Source: Mycteria americana (Eukaryota; Chordata; Aves; Ciconiiformes; Ciconiidae). Taken from it: a stretch of 64,000 nucleotides of DNA. The notes under the pieces are model-generated. The model saw only the letters and a list, made by a program, of their open reading frames with translations. It was not told the origin of the DNA and ran no database searches. The position numbers and the translations under genes are program-made. The stretch spans positions 43,256,135 to 43,320,134 of the forward strand of contig NC_134365.1 of the NCBI RefSeq assembly GCF_035582795.1, given 5' to 3'. Below are positions 1-13,500 of the stretch, piece after piece; position 1 is the first letter of the stretch; each line of letters starts with the position of its first letter.

Positions 1-1397
1 TGTTTTTTTTCTTAACTTGGAATCTGTTACTGATTGATTTATGAAATTGCTGTATTTTCTGGGAACACTTTGCACAAGAATTAATTCAGTCGTTGATAAC
101 TGGGCACACTGTGAGTGTGGTACGTTTGATCTACAGGAGCTTTCAGCATATAATTCAGTTTTTGTCTTATGTCTTTCTGATGTAGAGGAAGATGATTGCT
201 ATGATAGGAAAAACAGTAAAGTAAAATTAGAGTCTATAGTCACCTTGGTTTACTCTTACTTTGGAGATCTTATTTTTGTCAGTCTTTTGAAGTTGAGCAA
301 CACTTGTGCAGGTGGGGCTTGGGATGATTTTGTGACATTGTCCTTGCAGTGTTCTATTACGTGTGTGGATCCTTTTTTTTTTTTTTTTTTTTTAAGATGC
401 ACTTAAAATCAGATTTATGACGTAGAAGATGATCCAAGAATGATGAATGGCTGTGAAAATTGAAGACAGCCTTCAAGTAGTAGCTGCTTCTTCAGACAAC
501 CACCTAGAAATAGGCGGGAAAGGAACACTAACCATATTAGTATTTTTAACTGTAGACTGAAAAAGGAGACTTTCAAAATTAGCTTTTAGAACATTTATTG
601 TATCAAAATAATTTCTTTACTAAAGATGAGGATGTGCTTGTTAGCCTCCGTTAAAGATTTTTAGCTTGTATATTTCTTTTTGTTACAGACCACACACTAC
701 GTTCTGTGTTAATAGCGCAAAAGTTTGATTAAATTTCCTGGTGTTCATAGCTGTAATCTGTTGTTCTGTGAAGCATTGTCCAAAGCTGCTTCTGACATTG
801 AAAAGGTCTTCTTGCTAATGTCAGAAACTGTGTGCTGACAGGCACCATATCAACAAGAAGGATATGCTTATGCTTATTAAGCCAAAAAGATGCTTAAGCT
901 TTCGATGTAGTGTGGAGGAAGTGTAGGCCTTCAGTTTTCCTTTTTTTTTTCTTCCTATTTTTATTTCACTACTGTTTTTAATAGTAGAAAGATAAACCAT
1001 ATGCCCTGCAAAAAGTGAGAGTACATATCCTGTTTGACATCTCTTAAAATAGCAGGTTTCATATGTGGATTGGAAGAAGTCACAGTAGACTAGATTTCTA
1101 AATTAACAACTTGTGGGTTTTTACTGACTGGTCTTTTGGTATACAACACACTTAAGCTAATTGCATGTGATGCATGCATTGGCTGCATAGAATTTGCTCA
1201 AGTGAATGAGTTTGCTTACTCAGTTGCAGAATCAGATTGTGACAATTGTTGTTTTCAAAGTATAAGTGAAAGTGCAGAAGCTCTGGTAGCGTAATTAACT
1301 GCTAAATGTATTTATTGTATTCAAATATTAAAATTTTAATAGTTTTTCTGTGTATAGTTATTCAGTTGTTTGTTTTTTTGTGTTTTGTTACATTTAG
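1..1397 (+). other. ZDHHC17: ZDHHC17 intron (3' part; 5' end outside window)
   Basis: AT-rich noncoding sequence ending in a pyrimidine tract and an AG acceptor at 1396-1397. It contains a run of 21 T at 373-393. I see no gene, repeat family or conserved motif. Confidence 0.85.
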
Positions 1398-1542
1398 ACA
1401 GGGTCACTTATCCATGGTTGTACAGCTGATGAAATATGGGGCAGATCCGTCGCTAATTGATGGAGAAGGATGTAGCTGTATTCATTTGGCTGCCCAGTTT
1501 GGACATACTTCGATTGTTGCTTACCTGATAGCAAAGGGACAG
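1398..1542 (+). CDS. ZDHHC17: ZDHHC17 coding exon, residues 134-181 (ankyrin repeats)
   Basis: The exon opens with the third base of Arg133 after a TTTAG acceptor and closes with CAG before a GTAAAT donor. It encodes an ankyrin stretch with the repeat signatures [20 protein letters not shown] and [13 protein letters not shown]. As far as I recall, it is identical to the human sequence. Confidence 0.97.
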
Positions 1543-4500
1543 GTAAATCTTAAGTAATATCATATTTAAATAGATTCCACTCAAAATTAGAATAGGAAAA
1601 CAAATGAAACCTATACCTGTCATTCAGGAAATGCAAAATATTTGCCTGACTAAACATAAAAATAATTCAATGTCTTTTATTGTAGACTACCATATTGATG
1701 TGCCACCTGCTAACTTAACTTCCTCTAACAGCAGTCTGAGTACTTTGGCTTTAATTCATACCTGTCTAGTGCAGTATGTGGAAATTCTAGCAGTTATGCT
1801 TTTCCCATTCTTTATTTCTAATGAATTTAATATTTAAATGTTAACAGTGACAATGATAGCAAATATTTTAGAATTCTTCACAGAATCATCAGTTTATACA
1901 CGAGTAAAGAATCTAATGACAAAGAGTTGTCATAGGTCATCTCTTTTTTTACACCTCAGTCCACAACTTATTGCTGTTACTAATTGCATGCATGTGTAAA
2001 TTAAAAAAAAAAAACAACAAACCCCCAAACCTTCTTGCTATCTTCTTACATTACTGCTAGATCTGTAAAGTGTATATATAGCATGTGTATTCATTACTGT
2101 TCTCATTGTCTCCCATCCTTCGTTCTGTATGCTCAAAGACATGCTCACCTTTTTGCTGCTCACCCTGCATTATAATTTGTAGATTTACTCACCCACAGAT
2201 AAGTGCCTGAAGCACAAGTTTGATTTACTTTGTAAACCATATAGAAAGGTCAAAGCGCTCCTCTCTTTTTACAGTCTTGCTAATGCTGTTCACACTTCCC
2301 TATTCTGCTTATTCTTTCAAATGGCAAGTGAGATACGATCCAAAGAGTCAGGGATAATAAAACTATGAAATCAGTGGGTTTGGTCTGTACAAAACAAATA
2401 CTAAATTTGCTGCAGAAAATTATTTGTGCCTATACATGTAAAAAAAAAAAAACTATTGCTCCATACACTATTCAGTTTGTATCTGAGAACTGTTTGGTAA
2501 AACAGTATTTAGTGTATGATAGAGAGTAAGCTAGGCACAAGAAGAGGTTGATCATATATAATCACTATTTTGTAAGAGATAATGATTGGAGAGAAACGCT
2601 TTTTCATCAGGAACAAGTTTTGTATTTTGTTCACAAATTATGTATAATTGTATGTGGGCTTTATGTTACCAGAAAAATCTTGCATGTTATACTTGTGTGA
2701 ACTTGTTTAAAACATAGCATTAATGAAGTATAAATGGCCTTTAAAATGTTCTACTGTGATTATGAAATCTCCCTGTAAATGTTTGTTTGTCCTCAGGTTT
2801 ATATACAGGCTTGTCCTATTTATCTGGGCATATAATACTTCAGTCCAAAAGAAGCTCTGTGTGTTTACATGTGTACATACATAAACGCACAAAAATTGCT
2901 TTAAAATTTAAAACCTATTATCTTGGAAACAGCTCTCCGTACCAATAGTTTTTAGAAGGATAATCCTTATTAAATTCTCCCAAACGTTATCAAGTATGAT
3001 TTTGGTATCCTTTCCATGCCATAAGCTTGAATTAATTTTAACAGTGACTTTTGGAAGCACTTCAAAAAGTTCAACTTTTAAATTATGTATTGATTTGTAT
3101 GTTTAAAATATAGTAGGTTTAAAATATAATAATATCAATAGCATTGTAATAACAATCCCTAAACTCATAGTTCTCTAGCTATACTATATACAGTTACAGA
3201 AACTACATCGTTTCTGTACAGGCTATGGGAAATACATGATTATACTTTTTATTGTCCTTTAATAAGTACATATGAGGTCATTAATTCCATATTTTTGTTT
3301 CACCTCCTTTGTGATGCTGTGATTTGGGTTTGGAAAATTGAACTGCTTTTGCTTATGTGGGCTTACCCTATATACTACTTGCAAATTTTTTTTGCCTTTT
3401 GCCTTTACAAAGACCATGTTCTCTTATATCCAAAGAGTAGGCTTGCCCTTGTCGTGAACCTAATTGTAATACCTGTGTGGTAAATGACAACTAAATAAAT
3501 GTCAAAATAAAGGTCAGTGTAGGCTGTTGTGCATTGTTAGTTCTGATCCTCATGTCTTCATGGACCTGCATGATCAGAGGAGAGCCAGCTTTCGTAACTG
3601 TGTAGAGAACTGACAGGTGGATTAAGAAGTTGCTCCTAATTGCTTCTTGTCCCTTCTTGAGACAGAGATGGAACCCAGCTTCATTGTTGCTGCTTCACTC
3701 TCTTCCGGGGCTGCAGCAGCCAAGGGTAAAATATCCAATCCAAGGCTCAAGCCCAGTCCTCTAGCTTCTGGAGTATAGTGTAGGGGGAGAACTCTTGGTC
3801 AGATGCCCTCTGGCCTTGGTTGGAAGTGAACCCACTTTCATGCCAGCAATTGCTACTCGGCCAAGAGGCAGCAGTGGCTGATAGCTGTTGCTTTTAATTT
3901 AGTCATGTCTCTTACAACCAGGTATTATTAGTCTCTGAAAATTCAGTATCATAACTTGCTCATGTTGTTTGTGTCAGTAGGTGGCCTGGGTCAGAATCAA
4001 GCCTGGGTACAGGATATAAATATAATCAGATAGCAGATAACAGCATCTGTAGCACAGTTCAAGGTTAGGTAAGATCATTTTAAAAAAATGCAAGAAAGAA
4101 AAACTGAAAAGAGCTTGAAGGCACTTAAAAATATTCAGAATTGATGCTCGTACTACTTGACTGCTTGACACTGTGCTTACGCTGCTTAAAATGCCAAAGG
4201 CATATCGGGGCCGAGCATACGCAAACATGTCACCCTGGGATAAGTTAAGATACAGATATGGTATGTTGGATGGTTGAATAATGTGTTCTCATCCTGTGGC
4301 ATGTGTGAGATAACTTACCTCAAGCACAGATAATGAGTGACTATAAAGTTGCTAGTAGGCTAAAATCATGTAGTAAGAAATATTCCAGAGCTAAAATTAT
4401 AGTTTAACTATTTCATACTCATAGTTTAACTGTCACTTATTCATCAAGTATGTGGGTTTTTTTATTCTCAGAGTCGCAATTTTGTGTTAACTACTGTCCT

Positions 4501-7500
4501 GAGCTACAGCCTAGGAGTAGTTGGCATCTAGGTTGGGAGATGCCAGTGTGGTATCAGCAGCCTTGGTTACTTTGGTGCTGCAGTCCATGAGCAGTGCTCC
4601 TAAGCACTGTTACCTCTGTTGGCACTGAGGATCGTTCTCTCCGCTGGGCTCGGGCCAGTGTAAGATGCTGAACCAAGTGTTTATTCCCTAGACCCAATCT
4701 ACAGCACATTACTTACAGAATTATACGTCCAGTCGTGTTTCTTTCTCATGATTGTCAAAACTGACTCTGCGTGTGATGGACTAGAGTATTCAGAACAGAG
4801 CTTTTGTTATTTGAAAGAACAAGGTAGGTTCGGTTTTGTGTGTTACCTTGCTTGATGAGCCGCCTGTCGGTCTGCACCTGGTTCATTCCCCAAGAATCCT
4901 ACAAAATCTCTGCTTCTAGTGAATAACTAGCACGTTTTTCCTAAATTAGGAAATGTTTCTAGCCTTACATCTCCCTTCCTGATAAATCTTCTTTAATATA
5001 TGCTTTTAAATATGTCATCTCTTTAGAAGCCTGTTTCCCTTTCCCTGGGCAACAGTCCATGTGAGAGAGATCTTTTCCTTATGGAGAATAGGATTCTGAA
5101 CGAGGGCATGATGGGTCTTTCTATGAAGGTCTGTGTTTTGTGAAATAACCAGTAATGGTTCTAAGAGGATCAAATTCCTGGTCCCTTTCTGTGCAATTTA
5201 ATGCACTTCTAAGTGGAATCTCTTGATGCTTTTTGTGCTTTTGAAAAGGCCATATTGTATCACAGTACTGGTTTGACCATTGCTTGTTAAATGTCCTGGT
5301 AAGCCTAAATGCTGCTCTGATCTCTAGCTGCTATTCAGAATCCTACCTCATCAGCTATATTGCTTTCAGAAAGTAGTGTTAAGCAGCAGAATAGTTGCTA
5401 CAGCTCCTTTCTGTGCAGGAAGCTCTTTCTCCCCTATATTTTTGCCTCTCCAGAAGCTTTTTTGTGGAATCTTCTATTAGTGTCCTAGGATTAAGTCTGG
5501 TTATCTTTGCATATGCAAAGTTGTTCTCTTTCAGAACCAGAGTTGTTCTATTTCAGAAACAAGTGAAAAATTTCCCAGTTGTAGTCCATGGAGTTCACGC
5601 TTGAAATACAGAGGGCAGCAGTATGTGCAATTTTTGATCGTTGCATCACTTAATGAAATCTTTGGTTCTTGCAGTGCTCGTACTGTTGTCCTAACAGCGT
5701 ATCACCTTGCCATGAGCATTATCAGATTGACCTGTCACAGGGAGTTAAACAAGAAACTAATGCCAAAATGCCTGTTGATACGCACCAGAACAGAAAAACA
5801 GTCTCCTAATATGTACCTGCTGCTGAAGGTTTACTTTTTTGCCTCAGCCCTTTGGTAAAAAGCAGCAACACAGCTTCCTTCCTGAAATGCCACACTTGTT
5901 GTGTGGTTGTGGTAATGATCTGGCAAAATAACAAAGAATTTTTGATGAGAGGTTTGTTAGAGCATGGATCTGCTATCCACAACTATGTCCTCTTTGTTAC
6001 CTCTATACAACAGTATGCAAGTCAATCTTAGTTGCTTTGCCTCTTGTTAAAGTTCCTTTGAAAAGGGATTTGCCTCAGCCCACTTTGTAGCTTAATATGA
6101 GTAATAGCTGTAGCCTGCCTAGGTAATATATGTGCAGGGAATAGTCTAGAGCTCATGGCTTTTTTTTTTTTTCTTTTAGCTGAGTGTCATCTAGTGTGCA
6201 AAGTATAGTTTTGATTTGTCAGGTAGAATCACTGAAGGAACTGTTTTTTTCCCTGCTGTTGGTCACAAAGAATTGCTTTTCTATATGAAATCTATAGATG
6301 AAAGAGTAATTGTTCATGTTACAGTAATTTTTACAATCTCCAGAATATGTTGTTCAGCCAGTGTGACCTGTGAATCAGTCATGCTTCTCAAGGATGAATG
6401 ACCTTGAGGTTAGGCTACGGTTCTAATTTCCCTCATGATCTCAACAGCAGGAGGTTAAAGGGAGTGGCAACAGTTGCATGGTCCTAGTAGGCTCAAGAGG
6501 ATCTAATCTATAAAAGTACTGGGGGCAAACAGGCTTGGATCCTGGTCTCAATGCGTGTAACTCTTGTCTGAACAAACAATACAATAAAGTAATGGTTCTT
6601 TTTCCTCTACATCAACTGTTTCTTAAATTTCTGATTTTTTTTTTTTTTTTTAATTAAGCAACAGAGTAAAACCTCGGAACTGTAAAGTTATCTGCAGGCT
6701 AGGGATGTTTTAAAAGCAATTATTTGGAAGAACTGAATTGGATTTTCAGGAAAACTTCTGCCTGGGTCAGGCTAGCAGTGCTGTGAGCGGGGATCCCAGG
6801 TGCTGGATGTTTGGCAGACTACTGGAGGGGAGAAGAAGGTTCTGGGGGTGATAGAAAGCAACATCATCCACTTTCTGGGTTTCTGTCAATAGTTTCTGAA
6901 GCAAAAGACTTTACTGAAACACTTTCAGCCTAATTTTCCTAGTAAGGACTGAGGAGAGTTGCATAGGAAATATTGACATAGCTTTATTGCCTCTAAGGAA
7001 AACTGTTCAGGTCTTGTATTAAGTTAGCTTAGAGTAATTTTGTTGGTGGTGGTCTGTGGAACTTGCCCAAATGTGCTTGAGAGTCTAATCTGCCTCAATG
7101 TATTTAGGAATTGCCAGCTTCCATGTTAGTGAGGCAGGTATCTGTAAGAGGAAAAAACGGTGTGGGTATTAGATCCTTTCTGATGGATCTAAGAGAATTG
7201 TCTGGATGTTGGTGTTTTGTCATTCTATGGCTATGTTCTGTTAAATGTAGTAATTTTTTTTTTCTTTTTATTTTTAGCCATCAGTTTAGTCACCACTTGA
7301 TTATAGGTCAGTTTTATTTCTGGGTAGTTTGTTTTTGTTAATGGCTTTTGTTTAAACTTAAAAATTTTCTGGCATCCATTAACTTGATATCCATATATTT
7401 AAATACCTTTGGAACTGAGTGATCTAAGGAAAATTGCTTTGCAAGTGGAAAAATAGATGCAGCTAGCATTCAGTAGAATGTAGGATTCAGGCCATGGTAT

Positions 7501-10500
7501 TTATGTTAATTTATCAAGTATTTTATTAAATATTGGTGCATTATTTTAGTTTTCTCCTGCTTTTGAGTGCAATAGTACACCATCTAGATATATCTTTTAT
7601 GTTGAAAATTAATAGTAAGATAGAAATGACTAGTCTTATACAGCATGACTGTTCCTTAGTTTCCAGAATAGATTGGAATGGTTATATTTTTGCAATGGTT
7701 GTGTTAATGTCTGTTTTCATTTTTTAAATACTATCTTATTATGTACTAAAAGCTTGCCTGTTTTTCTCCAGTTCAGTTGGTTAGTCTTAAAATAATGCTT
7801 TTCTACTGGATCTTGAACATGCTTACTTATCTCACCAACTGTTTTTTTTTTTTCTTTTTTAGGATGTAGATATGATGGATCAAAATGGAATGACACCTTT
7901 AATGTGGGCAGCTTACAGAACACATAGGTAATATCTCACTGCAGTTTTGACTTTCTCTTGATGTTAACTACATGGCATATAGTAGTGACTGGTTTTGATT
8001 TTTTGGAAAGTTTGTTTTGGTTTAACTGGTCAATGTTCTTTCTACAATTGCCACTTTATCTTTTTTCATTTATGGTTGTTGTGAGTTAACCCCAGCTCAG
8101 CCCCATGCAGCCATTTGTTCACTCCTGCCCAGCGGGATGGGGAGGAGAAGCAGAAGGGTAAAAGTGAGAAAACTCATGGGTTGAGATAAAGACAGTTTAA
8201 TAAATAAAGCAAAAGCTGTGTGCCCAAGCAAAGCAAAATAAGGAATTAATTCACTACTTCCCATCGGTAAGCAGGTGTATAGCCATTTCCAGGACAGCAG
8301 GGCTCCATCACCTGTAATGGTTACTTGGGAAGACAGAGTCCGTAACTCGAAATGTCCCTCCTGCCTCCTCCTTTCCCCCAGCTTTTATTGCTGAGCACGA
8401 CATTATATGGTCTGGAATTTCCTTTTGGTCAGTTGGGGTCAGCTGTCCCAGCTGTGTCCCCTCCCAGCTTCTTGCCCACCCCCAGCCTACTCGCTGGTGG
8501 GGTGGGGTGGGGTGAGAAGCAGAAAAGGCCTTGACTCTGTGTAAGCACTGCTCAGCAATAGCTAGAGCATGGGTGTGTTCTCAACACTGTTTTGGTCACA
8601 AATCCAAAACACAGCACCGTAGGAGCTACTATGAAAAAGATTAACTTGATCCCAGCCAAAACCAGTACAATGACCTATTCAAGCGAGAGGATATTATGCA
8701 GAAGTACTCACTAATATGAACTTTTAATTTACAAAGTAAACCTTCCTGTGGAGATGATTGGACAAAGATGGTGTAAAATAACACTTCTCCAAAGAGCAAA
8801 TTTGTCTGAACTAGATTCCTGCTCGGAAGGGCCTATCTCCATTGATTGTTGAGAGGAACATAGGCTAGCTTTTATGAATACCTACCATTACCAATGTTGT
8901 TATCCTATTTTATTTTCATCTTTTGTAATGTGAAGTGGAAATATAACATGTTTTGAACTTTGATTGTTATCTGCCAAGTATATAATCATGTGCATGCTTT
9001 TACAAATCTGTTAATACTGTTAGGTTTTGGTAAAGGTTAAAACAGAATTGTATAATAAATGTGTTTCATGACATCCCAGAACAGGCTGTCTTACTGAGCT
9101 CCTTTAAAAGTTAACAGAATTGTGGTTGCTCTTTGGTGGGAAGGGAATTCAAGCCATTCATAATCATCAGCAAAAAATGTCACTTTGCTATTACATAGTG
9201 TACCTGATCAATGTTCTTTATAGAAATCAAACTCATTAACAATAAGTTGGTACATATTTGAGTTCATCTTCTGTAGCTCTAACAAGAATTTTCTTTTCTA
9301 GTGTGGATCCAACCCGATTACTACTTACATTTAATGTTTCTGTTAATCTTGGAGACAAATATCACAAAAACACAGCATTGCACTGGGCTGTGCTAGCAGG
9401 AAATACTACAGTTATTAGTCTTCTGTTAGAAGCTGGAGCTAATGTTGATGCTCAAAATATAAAGGTAAACACTTGGTCTGTTTTTATTGTAAGTGGTTTG
9501 AGGCAGAAATAACAGAGCCTGTGATAAATCTCAAGAATAGATTATTATTGTGGTGGGATCATGAAGATGGAGCAAAAGCCATGCCACTAATGTATAATTT
9601 GGGAATCAGTTTTTCCTAACCGTGATGCATAACCACTAAATCCGCACCTTCAAAAGTACTCACGTAAATAATTTACCAATGGCTATGTGCAAATATATGG
9701 GAGTGGGGTGTGCAGTTAGACTGCGTGCATGAAGACCCATGCATTTGGATGCAAAATTGGAAATCTGACTGAATGTCTTCTAGTGAAGTTCTGGGGTGAC
9801 TGTCTGTTGGAGTGAGATGTGAGACATTTCTGTCCTCTTCCAGAGAGATGACAAATGCTCTAGTATGTCTCCCAGTGGCAGTAAGGAAGTTGGAGGCCTT
9901 AAAGTACCAGTAGGAGTAAAATATGAAAACAGGCTCTTTTTTGCATCAGAACTTTAAGTTGCCTGATTACTCTCCCAGAACCTTTTCATGATGAAGCTAG
10001 ATTCAGCACTAACAGAGCCCATCCCTAGCCTATGTTAGACTAGCCAAACAGCTGTTACGATTTATGCCATAGACTTGGAGTCTGTAAGAGCTTCTCCAGC
10101 AGGGGAAGGTACGCCTGTTGAACTTGGTTTTGTCCATTGCCTCCAGACTATCCTGTATGTCAAATTAATGCGCTTTACCACCCAAGCTGTTTCTTCTGTG
10201 GTGTTAGAGAAGAAATTGCTTTTAGAAAAAGAATTGTCTACTCAATTTTTCTTCAAATATTTGTATTTTCCACTTAATGAGTGTTAGAGATGGAGTGGTT
10301 ACACTGGAAAATACAGCTGTAAATCTACATTTATAAAATATTAAATACTTAATTAAATTTATTTGACCTTTCACCGTTTTCCCTAATGATTAAGATGGCC
10401 AGGGCCTATTTTGCTTGGCCACAAGTGGTAGAAATATGCTAAAAATATACATACACATATCCATTTTCTTGAACAGCATGGAACAGTCTTTTTAAGGGTA

Positions 10501-13500
10501 CAGTCAGATTTTGCTAGTAGCTTTCTAGGTGCTACATCCACTTTAGAATATCAGAAATAGTGATGATCATGAATGAAAACTCATTAGAAAAATCACATGG
10601 CTTTTCATGAGTTTAAAACAAATCAACTAGCCTCTTGCATGTACTGATGTGAATATATAATAATTATTCCTGGTCTGTAAGGTCAGTCATGTGGATGAAT
10701 TATGCTTCTAGTCTTGCTTCTTGTAAACTGTTGAAAAGCTTTTTTTCTATGCCACCTAATGGTAAAAATTAAGGTACTTTTGTGGGGAAAAAAAAAATCA
10801 GTGTGTCATGCCTTGCTTCCCTTGGCAGACTGATTAGTGTGATTAGAGTTTTAAAGTCATCACCTTACCTACATTTCTGGACTCTTATGAAATCCGTAAT
10901 AAAAATTCATATGTTTGGCCAAATGAAAAAGTATCTGCTAGCCTGAAGCAGTTCCTGGTCTCTTCTTCTTTATTGACAGACAGCAGCAGTCAGTAGACAA
11001 ATAGGTTTTTGAACCTGCTGGATCATGATATCTTTCCAGTCATGCCAGAAGACATGTGCCTGGTTTCATTAACCACTGCCTGCCTTCTGCAGTGGAGTCT
11101 AGGTTTCTTGCATGCCTTCTCAGGTTTCTAGGACCTTCAGAGGATCAAAATCATTCTAGCAGTGGCAGTTTTGCCATCCTGCCAGTGGCTTTATAACAGA
11201 TGTTGATTTGGGTGATAGTAAATGTATAGGAAACATAAGAATTAGGTTGATTTTTATGGGTATATAGAAACTCAGTTTTGTGCTTCTCCTTTGACTGTTC
11301 AGCAAAAAAGTTTTCTTTGTGCTAAAAAACAGTTGTTAAGTGTCTGGCTCATGTTTCCCCAGAAATAAAAGGAATCGCGAAAGGCTCCTTTCTGATGCAG
11401 TCACTTCCACCAGATTTCTGCAGCACTATCTAGTGAAGTCCTTTTCTCAGATAGTCCATGGAATTGACCAAGAATAGTGGTAAGACAGCTAAGGTTAAAG
11501 AAATACATTGGCTGAAAGCCGTTCATCTTTTTCAAATTATGAAGTGGCTGAAATATTAGGTGCAAGCTTTGACCTTGTTGTTATCAGCTCTAGGCAGTCT
11601 GTGTTAGAAAGGCGCGTGCTGCTGGCCGCCTAGGTTTGGAACAAATTGGAACCAGTCATTTCAGTAAGGTGCTCTTTTTACTTTGCATGACAGTTTGAGA
11701 AGTATATGAACAATAGCACTCTTATTGTAGAATAAAGCTTGATACAAGCAGTGGGTTTGTCCTCTTTGTGTTATTTATCCTCTTTATATTATGCTGTACA
11801 AGAAAATAATACTTCTCTTTTGATAGTAAGATACTTTCTTTTTCCTTTTTGAGAACTGGATTACAGTTGGAATCTGCTTTTCAGTAGTCAAAGTAGAGTC
11901 GTGTTTTTGTTTGGTTGATTTTTTTGTTAAGGAAATTATCTGCCACACCAGTAGACAAGATTGGGCAGATGAGGACAGGATTTCATAGGGAGTCAGCTTA
12001 TCACTGGGGGTCGGGGGGAAACCGGTAAATTTTATTTAAACATCAGCAGAAGCTCCCTTTTTACTAGAGTGATAGAGACATAAAAGAGCTTTTATGATTT
12101 AAGGAAGATGTTTGGTTTTTTGGTTTTTTTTTTTTTTTTTTTTTTAAATCTGTTAATGAATCAGTGAATGGACTTTAGATGTAGTTTCTTGATTATGCAG
12201 TGTATTTGTAGGCTTGTCTGTGGAAGTCTACATGTAAAGTTTCCTGTGGTAATGACTCTTCAGATTATTCTTTCTGTCTAAACACCTTACTATTGAAGCC
12301 TTGTTGCTTGCTAGTAAACGAAGTGTGTTACTAGATTAAGTTCCCCGATTTTTTTTTTTTCTTTCTAAGCAAGTCAGCCATCCACCACCCCTGCTAATAC
12401 AAGGAAAATATTAAAATGGCCAGATGATGAGAGGCATAGTCAAAGACTTCTTTAAAGCTCCCTCAATCTTTTTATCTAGGCAGTTCCTAGGTGTCTCATG
12501 GCCCTCTAGTGGAAGGGATGCTCAGCTGGACCCCAAGACAACTTCAGGATTTACTTGGGAGATCAACTCCCAGAGGGGATTGCTTGTCCACAGGTAATCT
12601 TTACAGTCTGGATATATAAGGTGATATTAAAGCAACAGCATCTCTGGAGTTTTCCAGATAGTAGCAATTCAAGGTGCTATTACATTTGTGATGAAGCAGG
12701 CACCATAGTTTGATTTCAGGCATTTCTGTTGAGGATAGAGTTAACTTAATCTGTTTCCTAAACATCTGGCTAAATAACTTTGAAGCCAAGTTAAGTCAAA
12801 AGTTTATTCTTTTTTAACTGATTTTGCTAGTTAAACTTCTCTCACAGAAGGAGTGCAAGATCCTGTTAAGTAGCAAAAAGCTTCACCTCATAATCTGTAG
12901 TCTATGCTATTTACTCTCCTTTTAGAGATTTGGAGCAAGATTTCAAAGGCAAAAACGGCAGTTAAGTACTCCATTCCCATTGTCTTTCTATGGGATATAG
13001 GTAGCTAACTGTACTTTTTAATCTTTGAAATCTCTTCTGTCTATAGTAATTATTGCCCTTTCTGGGTAATTTCAGTTTCTGGTACCTGTCTCACTTTTTT
13101 TTTAGGAGGGGGCCGAGCGATGGAGGATTCAGCCATTTTTCAAGCCTCCATGAATGGTTTGTTTAGGAGGGGAGTTAACTCCAGTAGAAGAGAGGAGGAG
13201 TCAAATGCAAAACTGAAGCTGGAGGTACCTGCAATTGGTTGTCTCTTGCCTCCTCTATAATTTTAGACCCAGTCAATAACTTTCATTTAGCTCTCTTCCT
13301 AAATGTTTAAAAAGCAATAAAATCAAATCAGTTTGGTAAGGACCTTTGGCCCCTGTATCTCTCTCTGTCTCTCTCTTTTGCTTTGTCTATCAGTCCTCTC
13401 TGAAAGCAGGGAAAGAGAAAGCATGGACCATGGCTGGCTTAGCACCCAAAGTATGTGAAGCACAAGCTAAGCATAAAAGCTCAGAGTTTTGGAATAAGTT

